From contig NZ_CANMFI010000009.1 of NCBI RefSeq assembly GCF_947497125.1, forward strand, positions 1 through 36,307: a stretch of 36,307 nucleotides of DNA, in the 5' to 3' direction. The position numbers and the translations under genes are program-made. This document shows, piece after piece, positions 8,086-15,944 of the stretch. This stretch comes from an uncultured Polaribacter sp. (GTDB lineage: Bacteria; Bacteroidota; Bacteroidia; Flavobacteriales; Flavobacteriaceae). The notes under the pieces are model-generated. The model saw only the letters and a program-made list of their open reading frames with translations. It was not told where the DNA came from and did no database searches. Each line of letters begins with the position of its first letter. The first letter of the stretch is position 1.

Positions 8086-9729
8086 ATGAAAGAAAACAGT
8101 TTATTAGATAAAAAATCTATTGCTATAATTCAAGGGTCAAAAGCAAACTTAAAAGAGTTGGCTAAAGACTGTGTTTGTTTTGCAAATGCTGCAGGAGGTA
8201 AAATTATAATTGGTATAGAAGATGAAGAAAATATGCCTCCTAAAGAACAAAAAATTTCTAATAATTTATTAGATAAAATAAACAAACAAATACCAGCATT
8301 AACACATAATGTAGGGGTTGCGCCTGTAATAAAAACAGCAGAAAATGGTGGAGAATACATAGAGTTACAAGTTTTTAGAAACGCTCAGAGTATTGCTAGT
8401 ACTACAGACGGTAAATATTATATGCGTGTGTCTGACCAATGTAAACCTTTGTTGCCAGAAGATTTAAGTAGACTGCTTTCAGAAAAAAATGCATTTGTTT
8501 GGGAAAAGAAAATAACAAGAAAAATACACGCGTCAGATTGTGATTTATCTAAATATAATTCTTTTTTAAAAGATATTAAAGAGTCAGAACGTGTTAGTTC
8601 ATTTATAAAAGAAATGACACCAGAAGAAATTACAGATTTTTACTTTTTAACCCAAAATGAAGTGCTAACAAACTTAGGTATTCTTTGGCTTGGTAAAAGA
8701 AAAGACAGGGCGGTACTTCATTACGCTCCCTCTGTACAGTTTATTAAATATGATGAGTTAGAAAATAAAATTTTTAAAAAAGTTTGGGATGATTACTCAA
8801 ATAACCCCAAAGAACTAATTGATGCAATATTAAAAGAAATACCTGATTGGAATGAGTTTATAGAAGTTTCAGATGGTATTTTTAGGAAGAACATTTATAA
8901 TTACTCACCAGAAGTAATAAGAGAGTTAGTTGCAAATGCTTTTGCTCATAGAAACTACACTATGCGTGGAGATATCTTTATCAATTTATATCATAATAGA
9001 TTAGAGATACATAGCCCAGGCTTGTTGCCATTAGGTGTAACTACTAAAAATATATTATCACAATCAATCCAAAGAAATGCGCTATTGTCTAAATTATTCT
9101 ATGACTTGAAACTTATGGAAAAAGAAGGTAGTGGTTATGATAAAGTATATGAGGTTTTGTTGGGAAGTGGTAAACAGCCTCCAGACGTAATAGAAGCAGA
9201 TGACCGTGTTATTGTTGTTGTCAAAAAACAAATAGTTAGTAATACTATATTAAAATTAATGGATAAAGCCTCACAGGAGCTTCAACTGAAACAAAAAGAA
9301 GTAATTGCATTAGGTTTAATAGCACAAAAAGAGGGCATATCTGCAATTGATTTATCTAAATCATTAAATATTTCAAAGCCAAATGGATTACAATTTTGGG
9401 TTGGTCGTTTATTAGAATTGGGAGTTCTATTGCATAAAGGTAAGACCAAGGGAACTTTTTATTATGTGAATCCTAATTTTATAAGAACTACAGATTTTGT
9501 TGAACGTACCAGTCTTAAACGTATTGAGCCTCATCGTTTACAAGAATTAATTTATGAAGATTTAAAAAACTACCCAAAAAGTTCAATAAGTGAAATAAAT
9601 AAACGGATTGGGAGTGAGATAAAACAGAGAACATTGAAATCAAAGTTGGATGAAATGATTGAAAATCAATTAATTATTAAAGAAGGTGAACGAAAAGGGA
9701 CAAAATACTTTATCAACATAACTTCATGA
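8086..9729 (+). CDS. AlbA_2 (Schlafen-like) / GHKL ATPase / winged-helix protein embedded in the hsd operon
   Basis: 547 residues. Residues about 10-125 look like an AlbA_2 (Schlafen AAA_4-type) domain, with CVCFANAAGGKIIIGIEDE and a YYMRVSDQ pattern. Residues about 279-390 form a GHKL/HATPase_c_4 ATP-binding fold: N-box ELVANAFAHRNY (279-290), HSPGLLPLG near 309 and EGSGYDKV near 347. The C-terminus holds one or two winged-helix modules (about 400-470 and 485-547). Family members are often annotated as ATP-binding or RecG-like putative transcriptional regulators and are known to occur beside type I restriction genes. The position, one base after hsdS and before hsdR, suggests regulation of restriction or an accessory defence role; neither is proven. 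No helicase motifs are present. Confidence 0.82.
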   Translation: MKENSLLDKKSIAIIQGSKANLKELAKDCVCFANAAGGKIIIGIEDEENMPPKEQKISNNLLDKINKQIPALTHNVGVAPVIKTAENGGEYIELQVFRNAQSIASTTDGKYYMRVSDQCKPLLPEDLSRLLSEKNAFVWEKKITRKIHASDCDLSKYNSFLKDIKESERVSSFIKEMTPEEITDFYFLTQNEVLTNLGILWLGKRKDRAVLHYAPSVQFIKYDELENKIFKKVWDDYSNNPKELIDAILKEIPDWNEFIEVSDGIFRKNIYNYSPEVIRELVANAFAHRNYTMRGDIFINLYHNRLEIHSPGLLPLGVTTKNILSQSIQRNALLSKLFYDLKLMEKEGSGYDKVYEVLLGSGKQPPDVIEADDRVIVVVKKQIVSNTILKLMDKASQELQLKQKEVIALGLIAQKEGISAIDLSKSLNISKPNGLQFWVGRLLELGVLLHKGKTKGTFYYVNPNFIRTTDFVERTSLKRIEPHRLQELIYEDLKNYPKSSISEINKRIGSEIKQRTLKSKLDEMIENQLIIKEGERKGTKYFINITS

Positions 9730-9774
9730 AATAATAATAAAAATGTTGATAAATGTTGATAAAACGTTGATAAA
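9710..9774 (+). repeat. Phased GTTGATAAA iterons with one inverted copy, upstream of hsdR
   Basis: GTTGATAAA occurs at 9745-9753, 9755-9763 and 9766-9774, spaced 10 and 11 bases, one helical turn each. An inverted copy TTATCAACAT lies at 9710-9719, inside the 3' end of the preceding gene, and pairs perfectly with 9743-9752. The last iteron ends 23 bases before the hsdR ATG. This looks like an operator for a DNA-binding protein, or an mRNA hairpin, controlling hsdR separately from hsdM and hsdS. Confidence 0.6.
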
Positions 9775-9797
9775 TATATAGTAAGAAAAAGTAAAAA

Positions 9798-12700
9798 ATG
9801 AGCAATTTCCAATTTCTACAAACCACATGGCCTGCCATTTACAAAGAAGCAGCAGAGGCAGAAAAACTTACGTTGGTATCTCCCAAGGCAAGTGCTATGA
9901 TAGCCCGTTCTGCCCTAGAAAAAGCAGTGCAATGGTTGTATCAAAATGATACAGAATTAGAATTCCCTTATGATACTAAGCTAACCAGCTTAATACACGA
10001 GCAATGTTTTAGAGAAATTATTAAACCTTCTATGTTTAGAGAAATAAACCTAGTACGTTTAAATGGTAATGCAGCGGCACATGGTAAGGTAATTTCACAA
10101 GACCAATCTCTTGCTAGTATTAAAAACTTGTTTCGTTTTTTAAGTTTTATAGGCGTGTATTACAGTGAGCCAGAAATAGCAACCCCTGTTTTTAACTTGG
10201 CACTCATACCAGATGGTAACGCCCACAAAGAAACCCTAAAAACACTGCAGCAACTAGAACAGCAGTTAGATTATAGAAGAGAAAAAGACAAAGAAGAGCG
10301 TGCAAAAATAGAAGCCCAAGCTGCTCAAATAGCCTTGTTGCAAAACCAACTGGCAGCACAACAAAAAGAAGCTACACAGCGAAGAGTAGCACGTGAAAAA
10401 GTAAAAGACCCTAATAAAACCATTCCTATTCTAATACCAGAATCTGTAACCCGTAAACTCTACATAGATGTTTTGCTAAAAGAAGCAGGTTGGGAAACCC
10501 TAACAGAAGGCAGAGAGCTAGAATATGAAGTAACAGGAATGCCTAAAAGCACCAATCCGTCTGGCTTGGGGTACGTAGATTATGTGCTTTGGGGTAAAGA
10601 TGGCAAACCACTAGCCGTAGTAGAAGCCAAAAAAACCATGGCAGATGCCAGAAAAGGAAGGCATCAAGCAGAATTATACGCAGACTGTTTACAGCAAATG
10701 CATCAGCAGCGCCCAATTATCTTTTACACCAATGGTTTTGAAACCTATATTTGGGATGATACCTTTTATACAGATAGAGAAATACAAGGTTTTTATACCC
10801 AAGATGAACTGCAACTATTGGTAGACAGAAGAACCATTAGAAAAGACCTTAGAAACTTTAAAGTAAATTTAGATATAGCAGGAAGAGATTACCAACTAGA
10901 AGCCATAAAGCGTGTGGCAGAAAATCTTGTAGTAGATGGTAAAAACGGCAACCTTAGAGGAGCTAAAAGAGAAAGTTTATTGGTAATGGCAACAGGTTCT
11001 GGTAAAACAAGAACTGCCGCAGCTATTGTAGATATGCTTACCAAATGCAACTGGGCAAAACGCATATTGTTTTTAGCAGATAGAAATGCCTTGGTTTCTC
11101 AAGCAAAAAATGCCTTTAAAGAGCATTTAGAGCACTTGTCTGCTATAGATTTAACCAAAGAAAAAGAAGACCATAGTACACGCTTGGTGTTTTCTACCTA
11201 CCCAACCATTATCAATAAAATAGACAAAGTAAAAACCGCAGATCAACGTTTTTATGGCGTTGGGCATTTTGACTTAATAATTATAGATGAAGCCCACCGT
11301 TCTGTGTATCAAAAATACAGTGCTATTTTTGATTATTTTGATGCTATGATTATTGGGTTAACAGCTACACCAAAAAAGGAAATAGACCGCAATACCTATG
11401 GCTTGTTTGGTATAGAAGATGACAATCCTACCTTTGCTTATGAACTTAATACAGCTGTAGAGCAAGGCTATTTAGTACCGCCAAAAGCCATGAGTGTGCC
11501 TTTAAAGTTTCAAAGAGAAGGTATTAAATACGCAGAACTTTCAGATAGAGAAAAAGTAGAGTATGAAGAAAAATTTGGAGATCCATCTAATGAGGAAGCT
11601 CCAGATGAAATTGGAAGTGCTGCGCTAAATAAATGGCTCTTTAATACAGATACGGTAGATAAGGTTTTAGAGCATTTAATGAATAAGGGCATCAAAGTAA
11701 ATGGTGGAGACAAACTGGGTAAGACCATTGTATTTGCAAAAAACCATGCCCATGCAGTTTTTATAGAAGAACGTTTTAATGAAAATTACCCAGAGTACGG
11801 TGGCACATTTTTAAGGGTGATAGACAATTATGAAACTAAAGCACAAAATCTATTAGAAAAGTTTGTAGACCCATTAGAAGAGCAAGAACCTCAAATTGCA
11901 GTTTCTGTAGATATGATGGATACAGGAGTAGACGCACCAAGGGTAGTAAATTTAGTGTTCTTTAAAATGGTGAAAAGTGCTTCTAAGTTTTGGCAAATGA
12001 TTGGTAGAGGTACCCGTTTGTGTCCAGATTTATTTGCTCCTGGTGAGGATAAAAAGGAATTTGTAATTTTTGATTATTGTCAAAATTTTGAGTTTTTTGA
12101 TGAAAACCCAGACGGTGCTAATTTAAAAGCAGTCAAACCCTTACTACAGCAAATATTTGAAGCCAAGCTAAAAGTATCTCAGTTAATTACGCATTTATCA
12201 GACAAAACACCAGAGGAGCTAGAAGTTAGAGATGCCTATTTGGCAGAATTACATACAATTGTACAAAATCTAGATAAAAATAGGTTTGTAGTTAGAAAGC
12301 AATTGCGGTATGTAACCATGTTTAGTAACAAAAACAAATGGCTTAACCTTTCAAAAAGTGATGTGCAAGAAATTAACATGCACTTGTCTCACTTACAACC
12401 AGCATCAAAAGATGATGATGAATTGGCAAGGCGTTTTGATATGTTGGTTCTAATTTATCAAATACTATTACTTACAGGTTCTGACAGCACAGCAAAGTAT
12501 ATGGCAAAAATATTTAAAACAGCCGTAGCACTTCAAAAAAAGGATAATATACCGCAGGTAGCCTTGCATATTAATTTAATAAAGAAAGTGCAAACAGATC
12601 ACTACTGGTCTTCCATTACTATAAAAAAGTTAGAAGAGCTTAGAACTAGTTTAAGAGATCTTATAAAATATTTAGAAACTGTAAGTCAAGAACCAATCTA

Positions 12701-13247
12701 TACGCATTTTCAAGATGAATTAGATTATGAAGGCATTGTTGTAAGAGAGCCTGTAACCAATACGTATACAAGCCTTCAATCTTATAAAGACAGGGTAGAA
12801 ACCTATATAAGAAAAAACAAAGACCAGTTAACCATTCATAAGTTGGCAAATAATATACCAATCACTGAGCATGAATTAGTTGTTTTAGAGAAAATCTTCT
12901 TTTCTGAAGAGGTTGCAGGTACAAAGCAGGAGTTTGTTCAACAATATGGAGAAAAGCCTTTAGGGGCTTTTATAAGAAGTATTACAGGCATAGAACAAGC
13001 AGCTTTGAATGAAGCATTTGCAGAATTCTTGCAAGTAGGAAACTTAAGAGCAGATCAAATTACTTTTATAAGAACTATTATCTCTTATTTAACCAAAAAC
13101 GGAACCATAGACAAAAGCATGTTGTATGAGCCACCATTTACAGATTTAAATGACCAAGGTATTAGTGGTGTTTTTGACATGGATGCAGATTTGGTAAAAG
13201 TGGTAAGAATTATTGACAGTATAAATGGGAATGCAAGCATTGCTTAA
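9798..13247 (+). CDS. hsdR: Type I restriction endonuclease subunit HsdR (DUF4145 N-terminus)
   Basis: 1149 residues. Residues 1-130 resemble DUF4145 (KASAMIARSALEKAVQWLYQ), followed by a glutamine/lysine-rich coiled coil (about 150-205). The PD-(D/E)xK nuclease follows (VDYVLWGKDGKP then VVEAKK, about 260-280). Next comes the SF2 translocase: Walker A ATGSGKT (about 402), DEAH (about 496), GLTATP (about 519) and QMIGRGTR (about 733). The C-terminal part resembles the EcoEI-type HsdR C-terminal domain that binds the methyltransferase core. It uses ATP to pull DNA and cuts at a distance from unmethylated targets. All motifs are intact, so the system appears functional. It is separated from the preceding gene by 68 bases that hold the iterons. 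Confidence 0.95.
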   Translation: MSNFQFLQTTWPAIYKEAAEAEKLTLVSPKASAMIARSALEKAVQWLYQNDTELEFPYDTKLTSLIHEQCFREIIKPSMFREINLVRLNGNAAAHGKVISQDQSLASIKNLFRFLSFIGVYYSEPEIATPVFNLALIPDGNAHKETLKTLQQLEQQLDYRREKDKEERAKIEAQAAQIALLQNQLAAQQKEATQRRVAREKVKDPNKTIPILIPESVTRKLYIDVLLKEAGWETLTEGRELEYEVTGMPKSTNPSGLGYVDYVLWGKDGKPLAVVEAKKTMADARKGRHQAELYADCLQQMHQQRPIIFYTNGFETYIWDDTFYTDREIQGFYTQDELQLLVDRRTIRKDLRNFKVNLDIAGRDYQLEAIKRVAENLVVDGKNGNLRGAKRESLLVMATGSGKTRTAAAIVDMLTKCNWAKRILFLADRNALVSQAKNAFKEHLEHLSAIDLTKEKEDHSTRLVFSTYPTIINKIDKVKTADQRFYGVGHFDLIIIDEAHRSVYQKYSAIFDYFDAMIIGLTATPKKEIDRNTYGLFGIEDDNPTFAYELNTAVEQGYLVPPKAMSVPLKFQREGIKYAELSDREKVEYEEKFGDPSNEEAPDEIGSAALNKWLFNTDTVDKVLEHLMNKGIKVNGGDKLGKTIVFAKNHAHAVFIEERFNENYPEYGGTFLRVIDNYETKAQNLLEKFVDPLEEQEPQIAVSVDMMDTGVDAPRVVNLVFFKMVKSASKFWQMIGRGTRLCPDLFAPGEDKKEFVIFDYCQNFEFFDENPDGANLKAVKPLLQQIFEAKLKVSQLITHLSDKTPEELEVRDAYLAELHTIVQNLDKNRFVVRKQLRYVTMFSNKNKWLNLSKSDVQEINMHLSHLQPASKDDDELARRFDMLVLIYQILLLTGSDSTAKYMAKIFKTAVALQKKDNIPQVALHINLIKKVQTDHYWSSITIKKLEELRTSLRDLIKYLETVSQEPIYTHFQDELDYEGIVVREPVTNTYTSLQSYKDRVETYIRKNKDQLTIHKLANNIPITEHELVVLEKIFFSEEVAGTKQEFVQQYGEKPLGAFIRSITGIEQAALNEAFAEFLQVGNLRADQITFIRTIISYLTKNGTIDKSMLYEPPFTDLNDQGISGVFDMDADLVKVVRIIDSINGNASIA

Positions 13248-13332
13248 AAAAAATAGTGCACTATAGTTCTAACTAACAACACCAGTACTATTATATCTAT
13301 TATTAGATACATACTACTGTGGAAAATTTCAG

Positions 13333-13392
13333 ATGAATAATTCTTATATAAGAATTAATGATCTTGGAGATTTATTAAATTTAACTGGTTAA
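13333..13392 (+). CDS. Possible 19-aa micro-ORF
   Basis: ATG to TAA encodes MNNSYIRINDLGDLLNLTG. It sits alone in the 263-base gap between hsdR and the next gene, with no clear ribosome signal. It could be a chance ORF, a leader peptide or the remnant of a decayed gene. The rest of 13248-13510 shows only A/T-rich sequence and a TAGTGCACTA palindrome near 13254. Confidence 0.15.
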   Translation: MNNSYIRINDLGDLLNLTG

Positions 13393-13510
13393 AAACATGT
13401 TCTTTAGAAGTGAAAAACTACACTGTAAAGTTATACATTTTTTTTTTAATAGTCAAGTTTTTTTTCTTGTTTTGACAACTTTTTTAGCAGTATATAGCTA
13501 TAATCATAAA

Positions 13511-14047
13511 TTAAAAACTATCACTATACCAAGCATCTCTATTTTCTTTACTCCAAAACTCACTTGGCATGGCAAAACCATTCTCTACAGGAGCTGTTTT
13601 ATATCTTAAATAATAGTCATAATTTGGTTTTAAAGTATCTATGTCAAACTTAGGCATACCAGAAACCTTCATAAACAGGTTTATTAAAGAGTTTCTGTCT
13701 TCTGTACTGTTTGTATTAATATTAAAATACAAGTTACTAAAAAGCTTTATTCTCGTTTTATTTTTGAATTCAATCTCTATAGAATAAATATAAATTTTTC
13801 TTTTACACAAGTACTCTAGTAATTCTATTGTATTGTTTACTTTTTTTCTAAGTGTGTGTCTTTTACTTTTGTCAATAGAGCCTTCATTTTTTCTCGGTAG
13901 TTTGGCATACATAATCTTTTTAGATATTATTTCTAAATCTCCAAAATGAGCTAATAACCAAAGATTGTCCTCTACGAGGTTCCAACAATCTATAGAAAAA
14001 CTTTTATTATCTGATAAAAGGTATATACTGTGAAAAAGGTGTTTCAT
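13511..14047 (-). CDS. Unknown island protein, 178 aa
   Basis: The frame is open from 14101, but the start at 14047 (MKHLFHSIYLLSDNKSF) is preferred because the 18 residues upstream look like translated leader. The product is soluble and rich in charged and aromatic residues, with no signal peptide, membrane segment or recognised domain. Visible features are a basic patch around KSKRHTLRKKVNNT and an aromatic C-terminus (FWSKENRDAWYSDSF). It is transcribed against the restriction operon and lies between it and the integrase. The location in a defence island allows a guess at anti-phage or immunity function, but nothing in the sequence shows it. Confidence 0.6.
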   Translation of the reverse strand: MKHLFHSIYLLSDNKSFSIDCWNLVEDNLWLLAHFGDLEIISKKIMYAKLPRKNEGSIDKSKRHTLRKKVNNTIELLEYLCKRKIYIYSIEIEFKNKTRIKLFSNLYFNINTNSTEDRNSLINLFMKVSGMPKFDIDTLKPNYDYYLRYKTAPVENGFAMPSEFWSKENRDAWYSDSF

Positions 14048-14101
14048 TATTTTAAGTGTTAATTTCTGTAGGGGTGTCCTTATTCCACTCCCCACATACA
14101 T

Positions 14102-14300
14102 ATTAAAAGCGCATACCCCCCGCTAAGGTAATCTCTAATTGGCAAATTTTTAGGTAAAAAGCAATAAATATTTTTTTTCAGTCTATATAATATATATAGC
14201 TATAACTGATAAGTTATTGTACTTTGTTGCATAAGATACGGCTCCTCTACTCAGGTTTAAAATGTATCAAAATTATTAATATATTTAAAAAAAAATAAAA
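14102..14300. promoter_or_regulatory. Divergent intergenic region in the island
   Basis: Short A/T-rich region between the leftward 178-aa gene and the rightward lipoprotein gene. It holds a perfect ATAACT/AGTTAT inverted repeat (14202-14217) directly before TACTTTG (14220-14226), a near match to the -7 element. No gene is seen. Confidence 0.3.
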
Positions 14301-14681
14301 ATGAAAAAAATAATCTTATTATTTAGTTTAGCTATACTGTTCTCTTGCAGTAGTGAAGACAATGAGCGTGTATTATTAGATAACTATTATAATCCACCTA
14401 ACTGGATTCAAGGTGTTTGGATCAATCCAGATGTTCCAACTTCAGGATTTGAATTTAGGGAAAGTGATTTTTGTTTAATTACTATATCTAATACCTTATG
14501 CTATAAGCAAACTTATAGTCAAGTAGATGATTTTAGTGTCTATGAAGAAATATCTAATATAAGATATTTTACAACTACTACTATTGCAGGTGCAGAATAT
14601 AATTATGAATTTGAAAAAGTATCTGAAAACTCAATAAAATGGGTAAATGATATAAATAATGTTATACTAGTCAAACAATAG
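14301..14681 (+). CDS. Small lipoprotein of unknown function (island cargo)
   Basis: 126 residues. The signal peptide MKKIILLFSLAILFSC ends in a lipobox with Cys16, followed by SSEDNE. The acidic residues directly after the cysteine resemble the surface-export signals described for Flavobacteriia and Capnocytophaga lipoproteins, so surface exposure is possible. The mature part has an early GVW motif and alternating beta-strand-like segments, as in many short flavobacterial lipoproteins with lipocalin-like folds; this is only a resemblance. It is carried inside the island although it is not a restriction gene. The 3' end overlaps the convergent integrase gene by 11 bases. Confidence 0.75.
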   Translation: MKKIILLFSLAILFSCSSEDNERVLLDNYYNPPNWIQGVWINPDVPTSGFEFRESDFCLITISNTLCYKQTYSQVDDFSVYEEISNIRYFTTTTIAGAEYNYEFEKVSENSIKWVNDINNVILVKQ

Positions 14682-15714
14682 GCATATCTTCTTCTTTTAA
14701 TTCAGCTACTTCTAAACCTCGTAAGTAAGTTAAACTCACATTTATGGTAGAATGCCCCATTGCTTTTTGAAGTTTAGTTAAGGATCCAGTTCTCTTAAAT
14801 AGTTCTATAGCGCCAGAGTGTCTAAAAGAGTATAAAGTCTGTCTTTGTTCTATTAGAATAGATTGTCTTTTAAAACGGCTCCAAAGTGTTTTAAAGTATT
14901 CTTCATTATAGGGTATGGGTGTACCAGAAAAAATATTATCCTGTGAGTTTCCTCTCCTAAGAAATTCTTTTATGTAAGAAGGTACTGGTACAATTCTGTT
15001 TCTACCAGATTTATTCCTTGTACCAGATAATTGGATATAATTTAGATCTTCTGAAAAATCTCCCCAAGTGAGTTCTCTAATTTCTCTATGTGGTCTTAAA
15101 AGGCATCCATAAGTCATTAAACAACATAAATGAAGATGGGTGTTGTAATCTTTTAAGCTACACAATATTTCATCCACATTTTTAAATGGTTTGTGAAGTG
15201 TTGAGGTTGGTTTCTTTAGTTTTACACTTTGCACTAAATTGGGTATAAATTCATTTAATAATGGACTTAATGTAGATTTAATAGTTCGTTGTGTCTTTGC
15301 ACTCCAATTGGGTCTTACTAAAAAATCTCTAATATGTGTAGGTTTTAAGTTTACAATAGTTAAATGTTTAATATTGTTTTCAGTTTCAAAACGCTTCCAA
15401 AGTGTTAGTACTCTTCTGGCATCTTTTATAAAACGTTCAGAACACCTTTGAGCTATTTTAAGGTTTATACCTTCTTTAATTGCATCAGTAACCGTAATAG
15501 GTTTCTCTTTAATCTGTTTTACTTTTGGTTTAGGTCTCCACCCTTCTAGTAACTTTAGTTCAAAAGCAGCTTTTAAAAGTGTAGGGTTTTCAGAAGATTT
15601 TAAATCAACACCTATGCTAGTTCCATTCCAAAAACGGAAGCGTTTGTTGTTGTAGTAAATTACAATTATTTTAGAAGATTTAGACTCTCCAATAGATACT
15701 TTAAAGTTGTTCAT
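14671..15714 (-). CDS. int: Tyrosine-type site-specific integrase
   Basis: 347 residues. An N-terminal arm-binding-like part (about 1-70) is followed by the SAM-like core-binding domain (about 73-165) and the catalytic domain (about 178-335). Catalytic residues are visible: Arg207 in LLRPHREIREL, Lys235 in TRNKSGR, Tyr295-x-x-Arg298 in YSFRHSG (tyrosine replacing the usual first histidine, common in Bacteroidota integrases), His321 in MGHSTINV and the nucleophile Tyr330 in LTYLRG. It should recombine the 72-bp tRNA repeats. The start codon (15712-15714) sits 1 base from an arm-type repeat, so integrase binding may repress its own expression. No excisionase gene was recognised. Confidence 0.93.
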   Translation of the reverse strand: MNNFKVSIGESKSSKIIVIYYNNKRFRFWNGTSIGVDLKSSENPTLLKAAFELKLLEGWRPKPKVKQIKEKPITVTDAIKEGINLKIAQRCSERFIKDARRVLTLWKRFETENNIKHLTIVNLKPTHIRDFLVRPNWSAKTQRTIKSTLSPLLNEFIPNLVQSVKLKKPTSTLHKPFKNVDEILCSLKDYNTHLHLCCLMTYGCLLRPHREIRELTWGDFSEDLNYIQLSGTRNKSGRNRIVPVPSYIKEFLRRGNSQDNIFSGTPIPYNEEYFKTLWSRFKRQSILIEQRQTLYSFRHSGAIELFKRTGSLTKLQKAMGHSTINVSLTYLRGLEVAELKEEDMPIV

Positions 15715-15715
15715 T

Positions 15716-15738
15716 CTGGCAGTAATTACTGGCAGTTA
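15716..15738 (+). repeat. Two CTGGCAGT repeats, probable integrase arm sites (right)
   Basis: CTGGCAGTAA (15716-15725) and CTGGCAGTTA (15729-15738), 13 bases apart start to start, match the four repeats at 5344-5397 in the same orientation. They overlap the leader or promoter of the integrase gene. Confidence 0.7.
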
Positions 15739-15766
15739 AATAACAGGTGCTTCTAATATGCTGGTT

Positions 15767-15842
<76 letters not shown>

Positions 15843-15846
15843 AGAA

Positions 15847-15879
15847 AACCTCTTGAGATATCAAGAGGTTTTTTCTTTT
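15847..15879 (+). terminator. Original terminator of tRNA-fMet, now outside the island
   Basis: AACCTCTTGA (15847-15856), a GATA loop and TCAAGAGGTT (15861-15870) form a 10-bp stem followed by a T-rich run. Confidence 0.88.
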
Positions 15880-15932
15880 TACACTATTCTTTTTCAATTT
15901 ACCTGAAATCACAAAACCTAAATACTTTTTTA

Positions 15933-15940
15933 TATTTTTG
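15933..15940 (+). promoter_or_regulatory. -7 element TATTTTTG directly before the acetolactate decarboxylase start
   Basis: Perfect TAnnTTTG match ending 4 bases before the ATG, predicting a leaderless or nearly leaderless mRNA. No TTG is found at the expected -33 spacing, so this is tentative. Confidence 0.4.
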
Positions 15941-15944
15941 TGTT

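Noticed and set aside
8086..9729. Annotation as ATP-dependent DNA helicase RecG
   Set aside because: No Walker A, DEAH or other SF2 motif is present; the RecG label for this family is a common misannotation coming from the AlbA_2/HATPase region.
9730..9797. GTTGATAAA cluster as a replication origin (DnaA-box-like)
   Set aside because: The word resembles part of a DnaA box (TTATCCACA) only loosely, and the setting is the gap between two operon genes, so an operator is more likely.
13430..13490. Terminator between hsdR and the 178-aa gene
   Set aside because: The GTCAA/TTGAC arms are weak and the poly-T tracts occur without a stable stem.
13397..13609. 70-aa plus-strand ORF overlapping the end of the 178-aa unknown gene
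   Set aside because: It overlaps the better-supported minus-strand frame, is driven by a poly-T stretch and has no family resemblance.
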